From Pachypanchax playfairii (taxonomy: Eukaryota; Chordata; Actinopteri; Cyprinodontiformes; Aplocheilidae), in NCBI GenBank assembly GCA_006937955.1, contig SSNP01000020.1, positions 4,386,249-4,450,248 on the forward strand: a stretch of DNA of 64,000 bases, written 5' to 3'. The first letter of the stretch is position 1. Every line of letters starts with the position of its first letter. The notes under the pieces were generated by a model that saw only the letters and a list, made by a program, of their open reading frames with translations, did no database searches and had not been told where the DNA came from. The translations under genes and the position numbers were made by a program. Below are positions 48,190-59,470 of the stretch, in pieces.

Positions 48190-49389
48190 ATGATCCACCA
48201 CCACTTTTATAATGGAGAACCCACATGCTTGAAGAACTTATCAGAACCCTACTAGGACCATCCACCTCCAGGCTTGTGTTTGATGTGATGACAGGTTCTG
48301 TATCGTTCTTCCTGTTTCTTTTAGCACAAAGCTTTTTACTGAAAGTAATTCTTGTACTTGTAAGATCCAGCAATCTGTCTGAAGAACACTCATAAACAAA
48401 CGAGTTAACTGAAAATAAAAACAAACATTGGGTTCTTTTGGATGAGTAAGATAAAGCTCCAACAAAGAAAAAAAAAGAATTTGGAAGATTGTGTATTAAA
48501 ACTGCTCTTTTATGTTCCTTCCGTCTGGCTTTAATTCATTTGAACTGATTGTCACCGAGTTATGTTTTAATTTAATTCCACATTCGGGAAGTGTCCTTGA
48601 TTTTCAGCTGCAACTCGTAAAAAACCCTGATCCTGTTAAAACATTTTATCCTGTGACCCAGCAAGCTTTTTTAAACACTGAGTTTGGTGTAAATCATGAC
48701 TGGAACACATGTAGGTTGTATGTGGGGGAGGTGGAAGGCTACTATTTAACCCTCTTGGATCATTTGAAGTCTCTCCGTGGGAACCAAAGTTTCAGGCTCT
48801 TTAGTGCGACTCTGCAGGTAACTTTAGCTTCATTTGTCTTTTTTTGGACAACTCTGGGACTTTTAACTCAGGTCGCCAATTTATAAAGTGACAACCTTTT
48901 AATCTGCTTTTATTCAGACTCAGAGGACTACAGGAAAGAATCACTTAAACTTAAACACATTTAGTATGAGACGTCTCTTGCACTATGAGGGATGTTAGAT
49001 GTCGGATGTCTCGTTTTTCAAATTTGGAGGGATGTTAATTGGTTGGGTTTCCGTTCTCGTGTCAAAACATGTTTTATTTCTGCTCCATTCTCTAAATAAA
49101 GAGAAAAAAAAGCAATTTGTCTGTTTTAAGAGATGATTTCAAGCTACTTTTTGTTTCTTTTGAGTCATCAATTTAAATATTATGGGCTGCTTTGTTATGA
49201 ATTTATATTAATACTTACAAATCAAAAACACATGCTTACAGATTATTTTACTGCTCTTTCACCACAGTTTTTGCAGTGAACTGTTTAGTCAGTAAGATAA
49301 TGGTATTAATTTTGTTCAGAAACCGACTTTTATGACTAAATGTAGGATTAACTATCTTTATTTAAATATTGACATGAAGAAGATTAATT
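48190..49389. other. Non-coding DNA with an unassigned 124-codon frame
   Basis: The + strand frame 48512-48886 is the longest here outside repeats and Tc1. It has no recognisable domain, signal peptide or splice sites and ordinary AT-rich composition, so it is left as unassigned. Confidence 0.35.
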
Positions 49390-50417
49390 GATCTTTTGCC
49401 GAGCCCCGCCCCCTTAGTTACTGTTGCTATGTCCGCCAACTCGTCCAGCGAAGGTAGATCTTTTTGGAAGAAATCAGCGAGCTTTCAGTATGATCGTGTT
49501 TAAATATCACAAAAATGGTAAATTTATGTTTGTGTGGGCTGCACACGTTCTGGTTGAGGAATAGGAATAACAGTGCTTTCAATGACTGTTTGTTTCACAA
49601 GAAATGTGCTTGTGTGGGACTTTTCTTCAGACAGTGAACTTTATTTGGAACAATACCTCCGCAATATACTCCAGATTGAGACAGAAGGAGTTACAGTTTG
49701 CAGTGGATATATTCAGAATAAAAAGACACGCCATGAAGGAGATACGACTGCTATCAAGGCTAATGCTAACACTGGCCGGTCTGAAGCTAAATCTCAGAGG
49801 TAAGTTTTCCGTTCATAAAATGCTTCATGAAAGATGAAAACAATGTTATTTAAAGTTGGTTGTTGGGGCGCTATATGTTTGACTTTGTTGTAAACTGAAA
49901 AAAATAAATAAAATGGGAGATACTACACACAACACAACAACAGCCAACAACAACAGCAGCTAACGTTAGCTTACATGTTAACTAATGTTGGCTAAAGCTA
50001 AAGGGCTCGTTAAACTTAGTTTGGAGAGTAGGTTAACGTTCTGGTAATGATATCCATGGTAATCATAACTTTAGTCCGATTTGTGTTCATGCCTCCAGTT
50101 AGTAGAGCTAGACAACACGGTAAGTAGTTAGCTGTTAGCCTTACCTTTGAGCAGACGTATTTATGCTTCGTAATTTCCCGACACATTTACTGTTTTATCC
50201 ATTGTAGGCGCCACTTATGTTGTGTTTTTGGCTTTAGGAATGAAAAGAACTAAATTCCTCCAGATAATCTATCAGGATATCCAGTGTCCGATTTACATGT
50301 AACATGGGACTGTCCTGCTTGGAGTCAGTGTTTGCCGGAACTACTCGCATAGTAACGGTTGCTGTGATGTGTGATTGGACAATAGCCGTTTTTGGGGAGG
50401 GGCCAGCAAAAGGTCAA
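49390..50417. mobile_element. About 1 kb non-autonomous DNA element, TTTTGCYGRSCCC ends
   Basis: GATCTTTTGCCGAGCCCCGC at the left and GGGGCCAGCAAAAGGTC at the right (complement GACCTTTTGCTGGCCCC) are inverted ends. Inside, simple GCTAACGTTAGC-type sequence lies at 49960-50010 and two overlapping 76-77-residue frames at 49573-49837 lack a recognisable domain. No transposase is present. Confidence 0.6.
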
Positions 50418-51566
50418 TTCTGACCTCTGTACGCGGACATTTGTAATAGAACAAACATTTACATAGCCGTCAGTTTAGCGTCACGTGGATATTGAATTCA
50501 GGTTAATGGCAGCAATCGGCGGTTGCACTTTGTTACTAAAAATAGACCAGGCCATTGCACATGCTTGTCTTTACATGAGTCTTAACACTCACCACTGTCC
50601 TGTAACTTAAACTAACCGTTACCCTGTACTTTAAACCCACACAAAACTAGCAGTTTAGTCCCATTTACTTTGAAGATAAAACTTAAGTAAACTGTAAAAG
50701 AAAATGACCATCATTTAAATAAATATTGTTTCAGGTGACCTCAAATTAAAAAGTTTTAGAAAATCTGACTAAACTGTTGGCTTGTTTACAACTGATCTGC
50801 TTCCCCTCTGACATCTGCTCCCATTTTCGGTGATTAGTTTGGGTGTTTTCACAGTTGATACAACAGATGACCTAAACTACAAGCAGCAGAAGAAGCTGGA
50901 TTTTCTTTTAACACACTGGAGCTTTTTGTACAATCACTTTCACAGCTTTTCCAAACCTTGTGCATTCTTACCCTTATGCAACCTTAAACCTTCCTTGGTA
51001 TAAAATAACAGATTATATTGTATTTTTTCTCACCTCATCATTTTCACAGATTATTGTTGTTGTGGTAAAGAATCGGCTCCAAGTTGGTGTCAGTCAGATG
51101 CATTAATTTCCTCCCTGGGTGTTTGGTTTGAAACTTGGGGCACATCACCAATGCCACGGTTTATTTTCAGTAGTTCAACACATGCAAATACGAGAAGGAT
51201 TTCTTCTTAAAATAAACATCAGAAGGTAGTTTTTTTTGTTTGTTTTTTTCTTTAGATGGTGGGGGTTGTATGACCTCTGTGTCCTCCTGTGAAAATGTTC
51301 TTGTTCTCCACTGCCGGCATTAGCAGCAGTATTAGGTGAAGAGTTGTGTTCATGTATATATTTTTTATATTTCCCCTTTTTGCCCCGTTTGCACCCCAAT
51401 CTACCAAATGTAACAAACTGAGCTTTATTCTACGAGCAGTAGACAAGTTTGTTGTTCACATTCTAATTCTACAATTTTCATTTATTAGTTGAGATATCTA
51501 ACATCTACTCCAGTGTGATTATGATCACTGACTGCTCTGTGCTGTTAAATGATTTAGAATCATTTG

Positions 51567-51872
51567 CCTACCTACCTACCTACCTACCTACCTACCTACC
51601 TACCTACCTACCTACCTGCCTGCCTGCCTACCTACCTACCTACCTACCCACCTACCCGCCTACCCGCCTACCCGCCTGCCTGCCTACCTACCTACCCACC
51701 TACCCACCTACCCACCTACCTACCTACCTACCCACCTACCTACCTACCTACCTACCTACCTACCTACCTACCTACCTACCTACCTACCTACCTACCTACC
51801 TACCTACCTACCTACCTACCCACCTACCCACCTACCTACCTACCTACCTACCCCGACCGACCGACCGACCGC
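51567..51872 (+). repeat. (CCTA)n tetranucleotide array
   Basis: About 290 bases of CCTA units with interspersed CCTG, CCCA and CCCG variants, ending in (CCGA)4. The 4-base unit translates as repeating LPTY in all forward frames, which explains the long proline/tyrosine frames over it; these are not genes. Confidence 0.95.
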
Positions 51873-51974
51873 ACTCAGTAATTTCTTTTAGAATACCAAC
51901 ATTTTCTGCAACAATAACAGTGTAATGGCATTGAAAAGAGCATTTTTAAGTCATATTGTGACAGTTCTGCCTTT

Positions 51975-52230
51975 CACTCACACACACACTTACACATTTG
52001 GTGACTGTAAACTACACACATCTTGTTGTCCCAGCTGGCCGGGGACACACACTGACGGAGGCGAGGCTACCAGGTGCCAACAGACCCTCTGACCACCAAA
52101 CAGTCAAAGTGGGTGAAGTGTCTTGCCCAAGGACACAATGACAATCTTTTCAGGAGCAAGGATTTGAACCGGTGACCCTCCGGTTACCAGACTACCTGCT
52201 CTACCTCCCGAGCTACTGCTGCATGAGAAT
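51975..52230 (-). mobile_element. tRNA-derived SINE
   Basis: Read on the - strand the head is GCAGTAGCTCGGGAGGTAGA then GCAGGTAGTCTGGTAACCGG and GTCACCGGTTCAAATCC. The A box (TAGCTCGGGAGG) and B box (GGTTCAAATCC) are spaced as in a tRNA gene. The body follows with GTGTCCTTGGGCAAGACAC-type sequence (complement of GTGTCTTGCCCAAGGACAC) and ends in a CA-rich tail near 51980. This is a pol III SINE rather than a functional tRNA: the acceptor stem is not paired. Confidence 0.75.
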
Positions 52231-53216
52231 TCATGTTAAGTGTTTTAAAATGACAAAAATGTACTTCTATCTTAGACCTGTTCAGGATAGTCATTAACTT
52301 AACTAAACTCTAATTCTCCAAACCGAAGTTGTTTAAACAGCTTTCTAGAACAGATAAGCTTTGTATAAAAAGCCACGTCAAGAGATCTGCTGTGTATTTG
52401 TTATTGCTGCCCTTGAGTATTGGTCCCGCAGCACCACGTATTCCTAACAACCTTTACTGATTAAAACTATGCAGTTATTGATTGAGAGGTTTGTTGTTTT
52501 TGGGATACCTCAGTAAATCCCATGGAAGACACCCATCAAGGAGCGCCAGCGGGTTGGCACATTCAGCTTCTCCAGTTTGAATGTACTGTTTCAGACTGAG
52601 TTGTTTGACCTTCTGTTGTAGAACAACTGAACAGCCACTCAGTCTACAGTATATTCCTGTCCATGTAAATGGAGTGCTTTTTTTTTTTTGCTCCTTGTAA
52701 CCAGAGGATTTGTCCCCTAGGGAACACCTGGCGTGTTCCCCACTTTCACAGTATGATGGTTAACTCTGACTTAAACTGCCAGATGTTATGAAAGGCCCCA
52801 TTGAAATGAACCTTAATCTCAAAAAAGGAATTAAGAAAACTAAAGAGTCTGATAGCTTCCGTGACCAGACGATTTTATATGATTTCTACATGGACGTATC
52901 ACAAGAAACTCCACGTGAAAGACAAAAAGCATCGCCTGCATTCCTACACGGGTTAGTGATGCCAAATCAATCTCTTTCCATGAATGGAAAAATAAACCGT
53001 TTTGTGAAGAAACCACTGTTTGGTTGGTTTGGATGTACAGATAGCTGGAAAAGACAAACTAAAACAATTCAGGCCGAAAATAAAATAAGAAGTAGTGACA
53101 TGAGGGAAGAGAGTGAACAGAAGATAATATGAAAAGAAAACTAACACCTCCCGTTATCCCCAAAGAAATGTGTGCAGTTCCTTGTTTGTATTTTCACGCT
53201 TGACTGAGAGCTTTTT

Positions 53217-53479
53217 GCCAATCCACTGATTGGCCATGTGAAGGACCAAGGCGTCGTAGAGCTTCAACCCCCCCCACAACCTTACACACACAGCCCACAC
53301 TAAAACACAGACACAGTCCCCTCCCTCCGTCTTGTTCCATATGTTACCTCCTGAAGAAGAACTGCAGAAAGTGCAGGAGGAAACAGCAGGCAGCACACAG
53401 AGTGAGTCAGAGAGAACAGCAACAAGCACCGGACTCACACAAGCAGAACTGGAAACACTGGGTCTTAATTTAGGACGAC
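53217..53479 (+). promoter_or_regulatory. adamtsl1: Candidate promoter and 5'UTR of adamtsl1
   Basis: This segment lies directly upstream of the signal-peptide ATG. It starts with two close CCAAT boxes in opposite orientation (GCCAAT at 53218 and ATTGGC near 53229), a usual NF-Y arrangement. It then becomes purine- and AC-rich without TATA, as many vertebrate 5'UTRs are. An upstream ATG at 53341 opens a frame that runs past the main start in a different frame and is still open at the splice donor at 53539, so it would overlap the main frame as an upstream ORF. The transcription start cannot be placed from sequence alone. The promoter role is inferred from position and CCAAT boxes. Confidence 0.4.
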
Positions 53480-53538
53480 ATGAAGCGCAAACTTTCATCC
53501 TGCGAGTTACTGGTGACGGCTCTTCTTATTCTGGTACC
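53480..53538 (+). CDS. adamtsl1: adamtsl1 coding exon 1: signal peptide
   Basis: The ATG at 53480 has a purine at -3 (GAC-ATG). It encodes MKRK, then a short polar stretch, then a hydrophobic core (ELLVTALLILVP), which is a classic secretory signal peptide. The exon ends after two bases of a codon at a strong donor (GTAAGA at 53539). To stay in frame it must join the next exon at the second AG of the tandem acceptor AGAG (57197-57200), giving ...LVP-SRTARSEED. Human ADAMTSL1, as I remember it, has a comparable Leu-rich signal followed by SSRTARSEED. A phase-0 donor at 53534 (GTACCG) would join to the first AG but is a poor donor. The assignment is inferred from position, frame and signal-peptide character; no transcript supports it here. 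Confidence 0.7.
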
Positions 53539-54479
53539 GTAAGAGTTTTATTTCTGCTCTTAACTTCTCTTTAAACTACAAAAGGCATGCAGAAGCTGTG
53601 CAGTGTAGTGCATGTGTCCCGGTTTTCACTTGTGAAGAAGCAAATAACCGTCTTGCACCAGGTTCCAGAAATAAACTCGTCCTAATCCAAGTCTGAAAGC
53701 AGTTTTTAGGTCTCTTTAACATTACAGGAACTACCTTGCAGTGTGACAGTGAGTGCATGAGACATGCATTGTCAAGCACATGACAAAGGATTCAGCAGAT
53801 GTGTGGATATCACATGTCTTTCCACCTTAAAAGGACCATCATTTGTATATTTACACAGTATTCAGAAGAAGCCACCAGAGTCGGGTTTCCTTTTCCTTGT
53901 TGAGGAGTTTTTCGTCCTCGGGGAACGTGTTCGTCTGACAGGTGTCTGAAATAGAGCCTGTCCATCACATTAGAACATGCAAAAACCACCTGTGGCTGTC
54001 TTACACTTTGCTTCCACTTTCTTTTTAGATGATCGTGTGGAAAAAAGAAGGTGCATCATCCTCAGGTTGATCATTGACTGTTTATCTGGTTGTGCTAAAA
54101 TATCCAAACTGCCATCTGTGGTATTTTTCACACATTAAACTAAATGAACGAGAGAAAAATTATGTTTTTTATACGATAGACTGCTTTTTACTATAGGAGT
54201 AGTTTAGTGTAGATTCTTATTTATATCTGTTGAGTGGATTTGATTCAAGTGTAAAGTCTCATAATAACTTCATATAAATGAAAATCTGGAAGGATCTGAT
54301 CAGCATAAATGGGACATGTGGTGATGAAAGGAGACCAAATGAACATCTGAGCCTCTTGATTACTGGATCTAAGTGCCAGAGATGATGGTCGTCCAGTTAG
54401 CAGAGCCTTGTCTTCCTCCGCCTCCACTGAGAACAATAGCAGCACATTCAGCCAAACAACTCTGCATCTGAATCCTCCC

Positions 54480-54620
54480 ATCTTTCATCCACTTCCCCTC
54501 CTCTCGCCTCTCCAGGCCGAGCTGTAATTGAGTGCAAAATTCCCTGATTGCTTTTCAAAGGAGAATTAAGGTGGTGAGGGAAGCAGCGGCCCGGTGCAAC
54601 TGCCTGTGTTTATTCACCAT
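54480..54620. other. Unique block in adamtsl1 intron 1 (possible enhancer)
   Basis: GAGCTGTAATTGAGTGCAAA and CAAAGGAGAATTAAGGTGGT are high-complexity homeodomain-like sequences, followed by GCGGCCCGGTGCAACTGCC. It lies about 1 kb downstream of the first coding exon. Appearance only. Confidence 0.25.
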
Positions 54621-55717
54621 GATCCAAACATTAAAATAGTTGGCTCCTGCAGAAAGTAGCGCTGTTGCCTGGATGTTTAGCTGAATTCTCTGCTAGCTTT
54701 CTTTAGCTCTCACGATCTACCTCTGCTGTTTGTCAGGCATCATCAATGCTGACAGCCATTTATGTCTCAGTCCCCGTGAACGTTTAATAACGTGAACCCA
54801 CCACCCCGCTGTGTTTCTGGGTGTTTTTGCTGCCATGACCCAAAGAAAATAACCGTACTCCGACACAGCCTTGTGTCTGCTTTTATCTGTGAAATCCGTT
54901 CGTCTTTGTAGATGAAGCGCGGTGTCACGCTGCTGGACAAAAGGACCTGAAGAGGTCAAAATAAAGTCTGACTCGTCAGTTTAGAGGTTCAGCTTATTGT
55001 TCTTTATGTTTTTGACCATGATGTCAGGATTTGTAAGATTTAGGTATCAGTTTGAGTCTGTGAGAGCGAATCTGCACCTAATAGCAACTCTTGATTGGTT
55101 CTGTTTCCCCCCACCTGTAATCGCAGGTGTTTATATCACACCTTTTACTGTAATTCTCTGTCAAATAGTGTCTGTTTGCGTGGGCTTCTAGTGTTAACGT
55201 CTTAGTTTGTTTCTGTCTGCTGACCCCGCCTCTCCACGCGCCCACCGTGACGCCTCCCTCCTTATATATAAATTGTCCTGAAATAAAAATAGAAATACAC
55301 CTCAGCTCTTTCTTCCAGGTGTTGGTTCTTAGTGATTTACCTATTGCTTATCTTGTTGCTGCGGCATGTATCAATATTATCTTTTCTACTGTGGTTATTT
55401 AATGCTTGAAAAACAAAACAATATTATATGCAAGAAAGTGGGCGGGACTTACTTCTCAAACACAGAACTAATTTTGTTTGACAGAATTTATGATATTTTT
55501 AAATGTTTCTGAATTATTAAGGAACTTCAGAAAATGAGACTTTTTATTGATGTTGTAAGTGTTTTTGTTTAAGTATGTACAGTTCAGTTAATTTATTAAA
55601 TTAAGCAAATAAATGAATGTATTTCATGGTTTATTATGTTAAAATGCATTTAGATTTCATTTGGTACAAGATGATATAGGTTTATCTGTTTAATCGCTTT
55701 AAAATGTTGATTATTGA

Positions 55718-55775
55718 ACTCTCACGTGAAGTTGGTGCTGAAGTCACGCGTGAATTGCAAATCTCGCGAGATCCC
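55718..55775. promoter_or_regulatory. Cluster of three perfect CpG palindromes
   Basis: TCACGTGA (55722-55729), TCACGCGTGA (55744-55753) and ATCTCGCGAGAT (55761-55772) lie within 51 bases. TCACGTGA is an E-box (MiT/USF type). TCTCGCGAGA is a known palindromic vertebrate promoter motif. In CpG-poor intron DNA this looks like a promoter core; it lies in intron 1 of adamtsl1, 2.2 kb after the first coding exon. Function is inferred. Confidence 0.4.
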
Positions 55776-55789
55776 GCATTGGCGGCAGA

Positions 55790-56170
55790 AATCACTCCGC
55801 TCCTTTCCTTGCTTGAAAAGTGAAGCTAAATGAAGATAAATGGTAAAAGAGTGATATTTAAGGACTTAAGAACCTCTTTTCACGACAAGCAGCCAACGAG
55901 GTATATGTTTTACTTTGTTTTATCTTTGCTTATCACATCTTAATGTTAGATTGACTTCTATTCTTCATGTTATACTGTACATTTTTGATAATATGTATTA
56001 TATTTGGTGTATTTTGTTTCAAGTTCTTAGGCGTGGTGAAGTGTTGTCCTGTGATTTTATGGCATGATGATGGTGGCAAGAAGTTATCAAGTTTATGCAA
56101 GGCTGAAGCTTCTGGAGGACATGCTTGTTAATAAACGCCCATTTCAAAGAACCAACCTGTGTTTGATGTT
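55790..56170 (+). other. Possible small transcription unit or LTR after the palindrome cluster
   Basis: Downstream of the palindromes, GCAGCCAACGAG is followed by a GTATATG donor-like site. A pyrimidine-rich stretch ends in TTTCAAG near 56024 as an acceptor-like site. AATAAA lies at 56131 with a GT-rich segment after it. This has the order promoter, exon, intron, exon, polyA signal, without a clear ORF. An LTR (R-U5 with polyA signal) is the main alternative. Confidence 0.3.
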
Positions 56171-56207
56171 GTGAAAAGAGCTACAGATGTTTTTTAAAGA
56201 TTCTTTT

Positions 56208-56257
56208 TTTTGGGGGGGGGGGGGGGNNNNNNNNNNGGGGGGGGGGGGGGGGGGGTT
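56208..56257. repeat. Poly-G tract with 10-base N gap
   Basis: A G run is interrupted by ten Ns at 56227-56236 and then resumes. The assembly could not resolve the homopolymer; the true length is unknown. Confidence 0.98.
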
Positions 56258-57198
56258 GGGTTCCTCTAAGACCCCCGGGACCTCAGTTTAAATGGCACAT
56301 TTTTTGGATTAATGTGTTCTTACTTCCAGTCATTTTCACAGCTACAGAAGGTGGATGATTTGTCCCATTGTACGTTCCAAATATCTTTTTTTTTTGGTAA
56401 GTTCTTTCCCTGTTTCATCCATCCAACAGGTATAAAGAAAGATTTTCCTTTGCTGCAGTCCACAAAGTCTAAATGGCAACAGCACTTAACATGAGCTGAG
56501 TTTTCCTAAAATGTAAGCATGGAATCCAAGGCGGTGAACCTCCGCGTCCACACGCATACTGTAGATAATCCAGATCATTTTAAAAATACACATCTTTTTG
56601 GCAGCAGGACTAGTGAGTTCAGTTCAGTCTTCAAAAAGGATGGAGGACCTCAGGAGGAAAGTTGGAGCTGAAAAATTTTGCGAGGCATTGAATGGATTTT
56701 TGGTTGTTTTTTCACATCCGAGATTTGCACTGTCCTCTCATAATATTGATTTTGGACGCTGTGTTTATATTCCTTACTCCAGTGCCAAATACAGCAAAAT
56801 TCAATTAACAGAAGAGGCAAACAAGTGCCACTTAAATCTTGGAAAAAAAATATTTTTTTGTTGCAATCTAAAGGTTGACTCAGTTTAATTTATGCAAAAA
56901 GGCCAAAAGTCAAAAGCTGCTGATTATTTTTGTCTTACTACTTCTCGTCTTGTCACATACGCTCTGTTTTCAGCAGCTAACAGAAAACATTCATTCACAG
57001 CTCAGATGACTGAGGAGTGCTTCTGAACTTTCAGCCTGATGAAGATTGGAGTGCTTGATCCCAGACTTGTTTCTTGTGCTGGTTGAAAAGGCTTCAGTTC
57101 AACAACTGTTGAAGCTGAAGTTGATAATGGCTTTTCTGGCAGCTAAAGGATGTTTAAAACGGGTCACTCATGCACATAAACTCTTCTTTGGTGTGTAG

Positions 57199-57326
57199 AG
57201 CTCTCGGACGGCCCGATCAGAAGAAGACAGGGATACTCTGTGGGATGCCTGGGGGTCATGGAGTGAATGTTCTCGTACCTGTGGAGGCGGAGCTTCCTAC
57301 TCACTAAGACGTTGCCTCAGCTCTAA
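57199..57326 (+). CDS. adamtsl1: adamtsl1 coding exon 2: start of TSP type-1 repeat 1
   Basis: This exon encodes SSRTARSEEDRDTLWDAWG, continuing WSECSRTCGGGASYSLRRC and ending LSSK. It is the start of the first thrombospondin type-1 repeat of ADAMTS-like proteins. WDAWGSW is the tryptophan ladder (C-mannosylation type WxxW), and CSRTCGG carries the CxxTC O-fucosylation site. The SEEDRD leader and ASYSLRRCLSSK match ADAMTSL1 better than ADAMTSL3, whose equivalent reads SDEDKD. The acceptor is tandem (GTGTGTAG-AG): the first AG gives phase 0 at 57199, the second starts the exon at 57201 and fits the signal-peptide exon. The donor GTAAGA at 57327 interrupts a Lys codon after two bases. The product is a secreted extracellular-matrix protein lacking a protease domain; its molecular function is still poorly defined. 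Confidence 0.93.
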
Positions 57327-57839
57327 GTAAGACCAACTCTTGTTCTTTTTATGTTTAATCGTCTGTTTTTCCTTTTTTTTTTAGGTTAAAATAACATATT
57401 TGGGGGTTTCCACTTTGCAGCCCAGAACCTTTTTACCCTAATGCTGATTGATCCTGCTTTCAGCCCTGTTTTGGTCTGATTTTCCCCTGAGATCCGAGCT
57501 GCAGGTTTGATTAGGCAATTTAAACTGATAGAGAGACTCGACCAATCCAAAATGTTACATGCTACGCATCTAACCCAAAGTTTTCAGGTAGATTTAAATT
57601 ACTACGGGCCTACCAGGGTCCTTTTCTGAGGTATTAATACCCTGGTAATCTGCTTTTACTACATGTCATACAGTGGAAATGAAGGGATCCTGAAAAAGGT
57701 GGCTCAAAGTAGAAATGTGCCTGATATTAAACAAGGGACCATATCCTTTATTTATTTTATTACATTTTCATTTTATACAGTTAATCAGATTTTGGTTTGA
57801 GACCTCGTTCTCCACAGAAACCTGTTTCCAGAATAAACA

Positions 57840-58065
57840 GAGTTTAAGTCAGTCTTTCCTAATCCCAGTCCTCAGAACACACTATCCTCCATGTTTTTAC
57901 TGTTCTCCTGCTCCAACACACCTGATTGAAGTCACTGTTTTACCTTCTCAGCATGTTGCCGAGGTCAGCAGGAGTCTGTTAATCAACCATGCATTGAAAG
58001 CAGGTGTGTTGAACCTGAAGAGGGTTTAGGTCCTGATGATCAGGAAACACTGGTTCAGATCATGG
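57840..58065. repeat. Dispersed repeat with CAGTCTTTCCTAATCCCAGT ends
   Basis: CAGTCTTTCCTAATCCCAGT and CCTCAGAACACACTATCCTC at the left and CAGGAAACACTGGTTCAG at the right are inverted relatives. GCTCCAACACACCTGATTGA is a phrase I know from a common fish repeat. Non-coding. Confidence 0.5.
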
Positions 58066-58131
58066 GTCCATGTCATGAATCTAAGTACACTGAAAAGTTA
58101 GTGAACCCCTGATTCTGACAGCCTTAAGAGT

Positions 58132-58461
58132 TTAACCCTTTCATGCACAGTCATCACCACAGTTATCAGAAGGTATTTTTGGTTTGTTTAGTCACAAGCT
58201 GACACACTGAACACCAGTGTGTCACTCTATAGACTGCCATAGAGTGTATGTGGTCCTGTAATATAACAAGAATGATGTGGTAATAATATAATAACCTACA
58301 CGTGTGTCAAATGCATGTTTCATAGTCAAAACAAATGTTGTCCACCTGAACAAACACAAGTTAAAATTAGTATTTTTTTTATGCCAGAAGATAAATAATA
58401 TATAAAACTTAAGATTAAAATGTTGACAAAGGATATCATAGTTTGTGCATGAAATGGTTAA
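58132..58461. mobile_element. piggyBac-like MITE (TTAACCCTTTCATGCACAG ends)
   Basis: TTAA lies at both ends (58132-58135, 58458-58461). The inverted termini are CCCTTTCATGCACAG and, in complement of the right, CCATTTCATGCACAAA. About 330 bases, AT-rich, no ORF. It sits in adamtsl1 intron 2. Confidence 0.75.
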
Positions 58462-59391
58462 ATTACAATTAAGTTAATTAAGTTACTCGTTTACGATAGA
58501 TTAGTCTGCACTGATTAAGTTCTAACAGCTCATCGTCTTGTTTTATATCTGAGGTCGATCTGGGTCTTTGGGCCTCATGGTCTTTTTATCCTCACGTCTA
58601 AGTCACCTGGTTTAGTTAAACTTTATCCAAACTTTGTGAGTTTTAAGATTAAAGCTCAAGACCAAGTGTTTACTGGGCAAAGTGGGCCAATTATATGTGC
58701 AAGTAGGAAAAAAGGGACAAAAAGAGAGAGGGTATGTTTTCCACAGAAATGTTGTCACATTTATAGAATGGGAAATAGCAGCAGGGTGACTTCACTGCAT
58801 TCCTCCAGTTTACAGTCCCAGAATATATTGCTCACTTGCTGAAGGTAGCCAGTGGGTTTTGCTGCTAAAATTACCACTTTTGCTCTCATGGAGGGTTCAT
58901 GAAGGAGACGCTAGTGACAGAAACAGCGCAGATCAGATTTAAGGTCACAGGTAGAGACACCATATGGGTCTGGCATTCCTCCTTAACCATAAATCTATTC
59001 ATGAGTACATGCTGCAAAACACAAGACTATCAAAACCTGACGCTCAAAGTGCCAGAACCCCCTCGTCCTCCATAGTAAACACTGAGGTCAGCGGTTTTTT
59101 TCTGGAGTTCGTTTTACGATATCAGCAGCAGCCACTTCTCTCCGGCTGCCCATTTTGGTTAGGCAAACCTCTGAATGCCACTAGCTGCAAAACCAGTTTT
59201 AAAGAGGTGTTTGGGGTTCAGGCTCCATATGAGGATGTGGATTGTGTGTGTATAAGTAGATCTATGTGTTTTTCGGACCCTCTGTCCCAAGTTGTTCCAG
59301 TTCAACCCTCCACTGCGTGGGAATGAGGGAACAGTAGTCTGGCCTGGGGTGGCAGATAAAACACTGCCTTTAAAAAAACAGCACAAGGCCT

Positions 59392-59393
<2 letters not shown>

Positions 59394-59470
<77 letters not shown>

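Noticed and set aside
48512..48886. 124-residue frame
   Set aside because: No domain, no signal peptide, no splice or promoter context; plausible by chance in 64 kb, six frames.
51515..51925. 136- and 105-residue Pro/Tyr/Leu/Thr-rich open frames
   Set aside because: Both are translations of the CCTA tetranucleotide array; open in all forward frames because the repeat has no stop.
52150..52225. tRNA gene
   Set aside because: A and B boxes are present, but the stems do not pair as a functional tRNA and a SINE body follows.
52788..53132. 114-residue Lys/Ser-rich frame just upstream of the adamtsl1 promoter
   Set aside because: No recognisable motif, AT-rich codons, no convincing splice sites; kept out as a gene, though its position near the promoter makes a conservation check reasonable.
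53534..53538. Phase-0 donor GTACCG for the signal-peptide exon
   Set aside because: Poor match to donor consensus; GTAAGA five bases downstream is strong and frame-compatible with the second AG at 57200.
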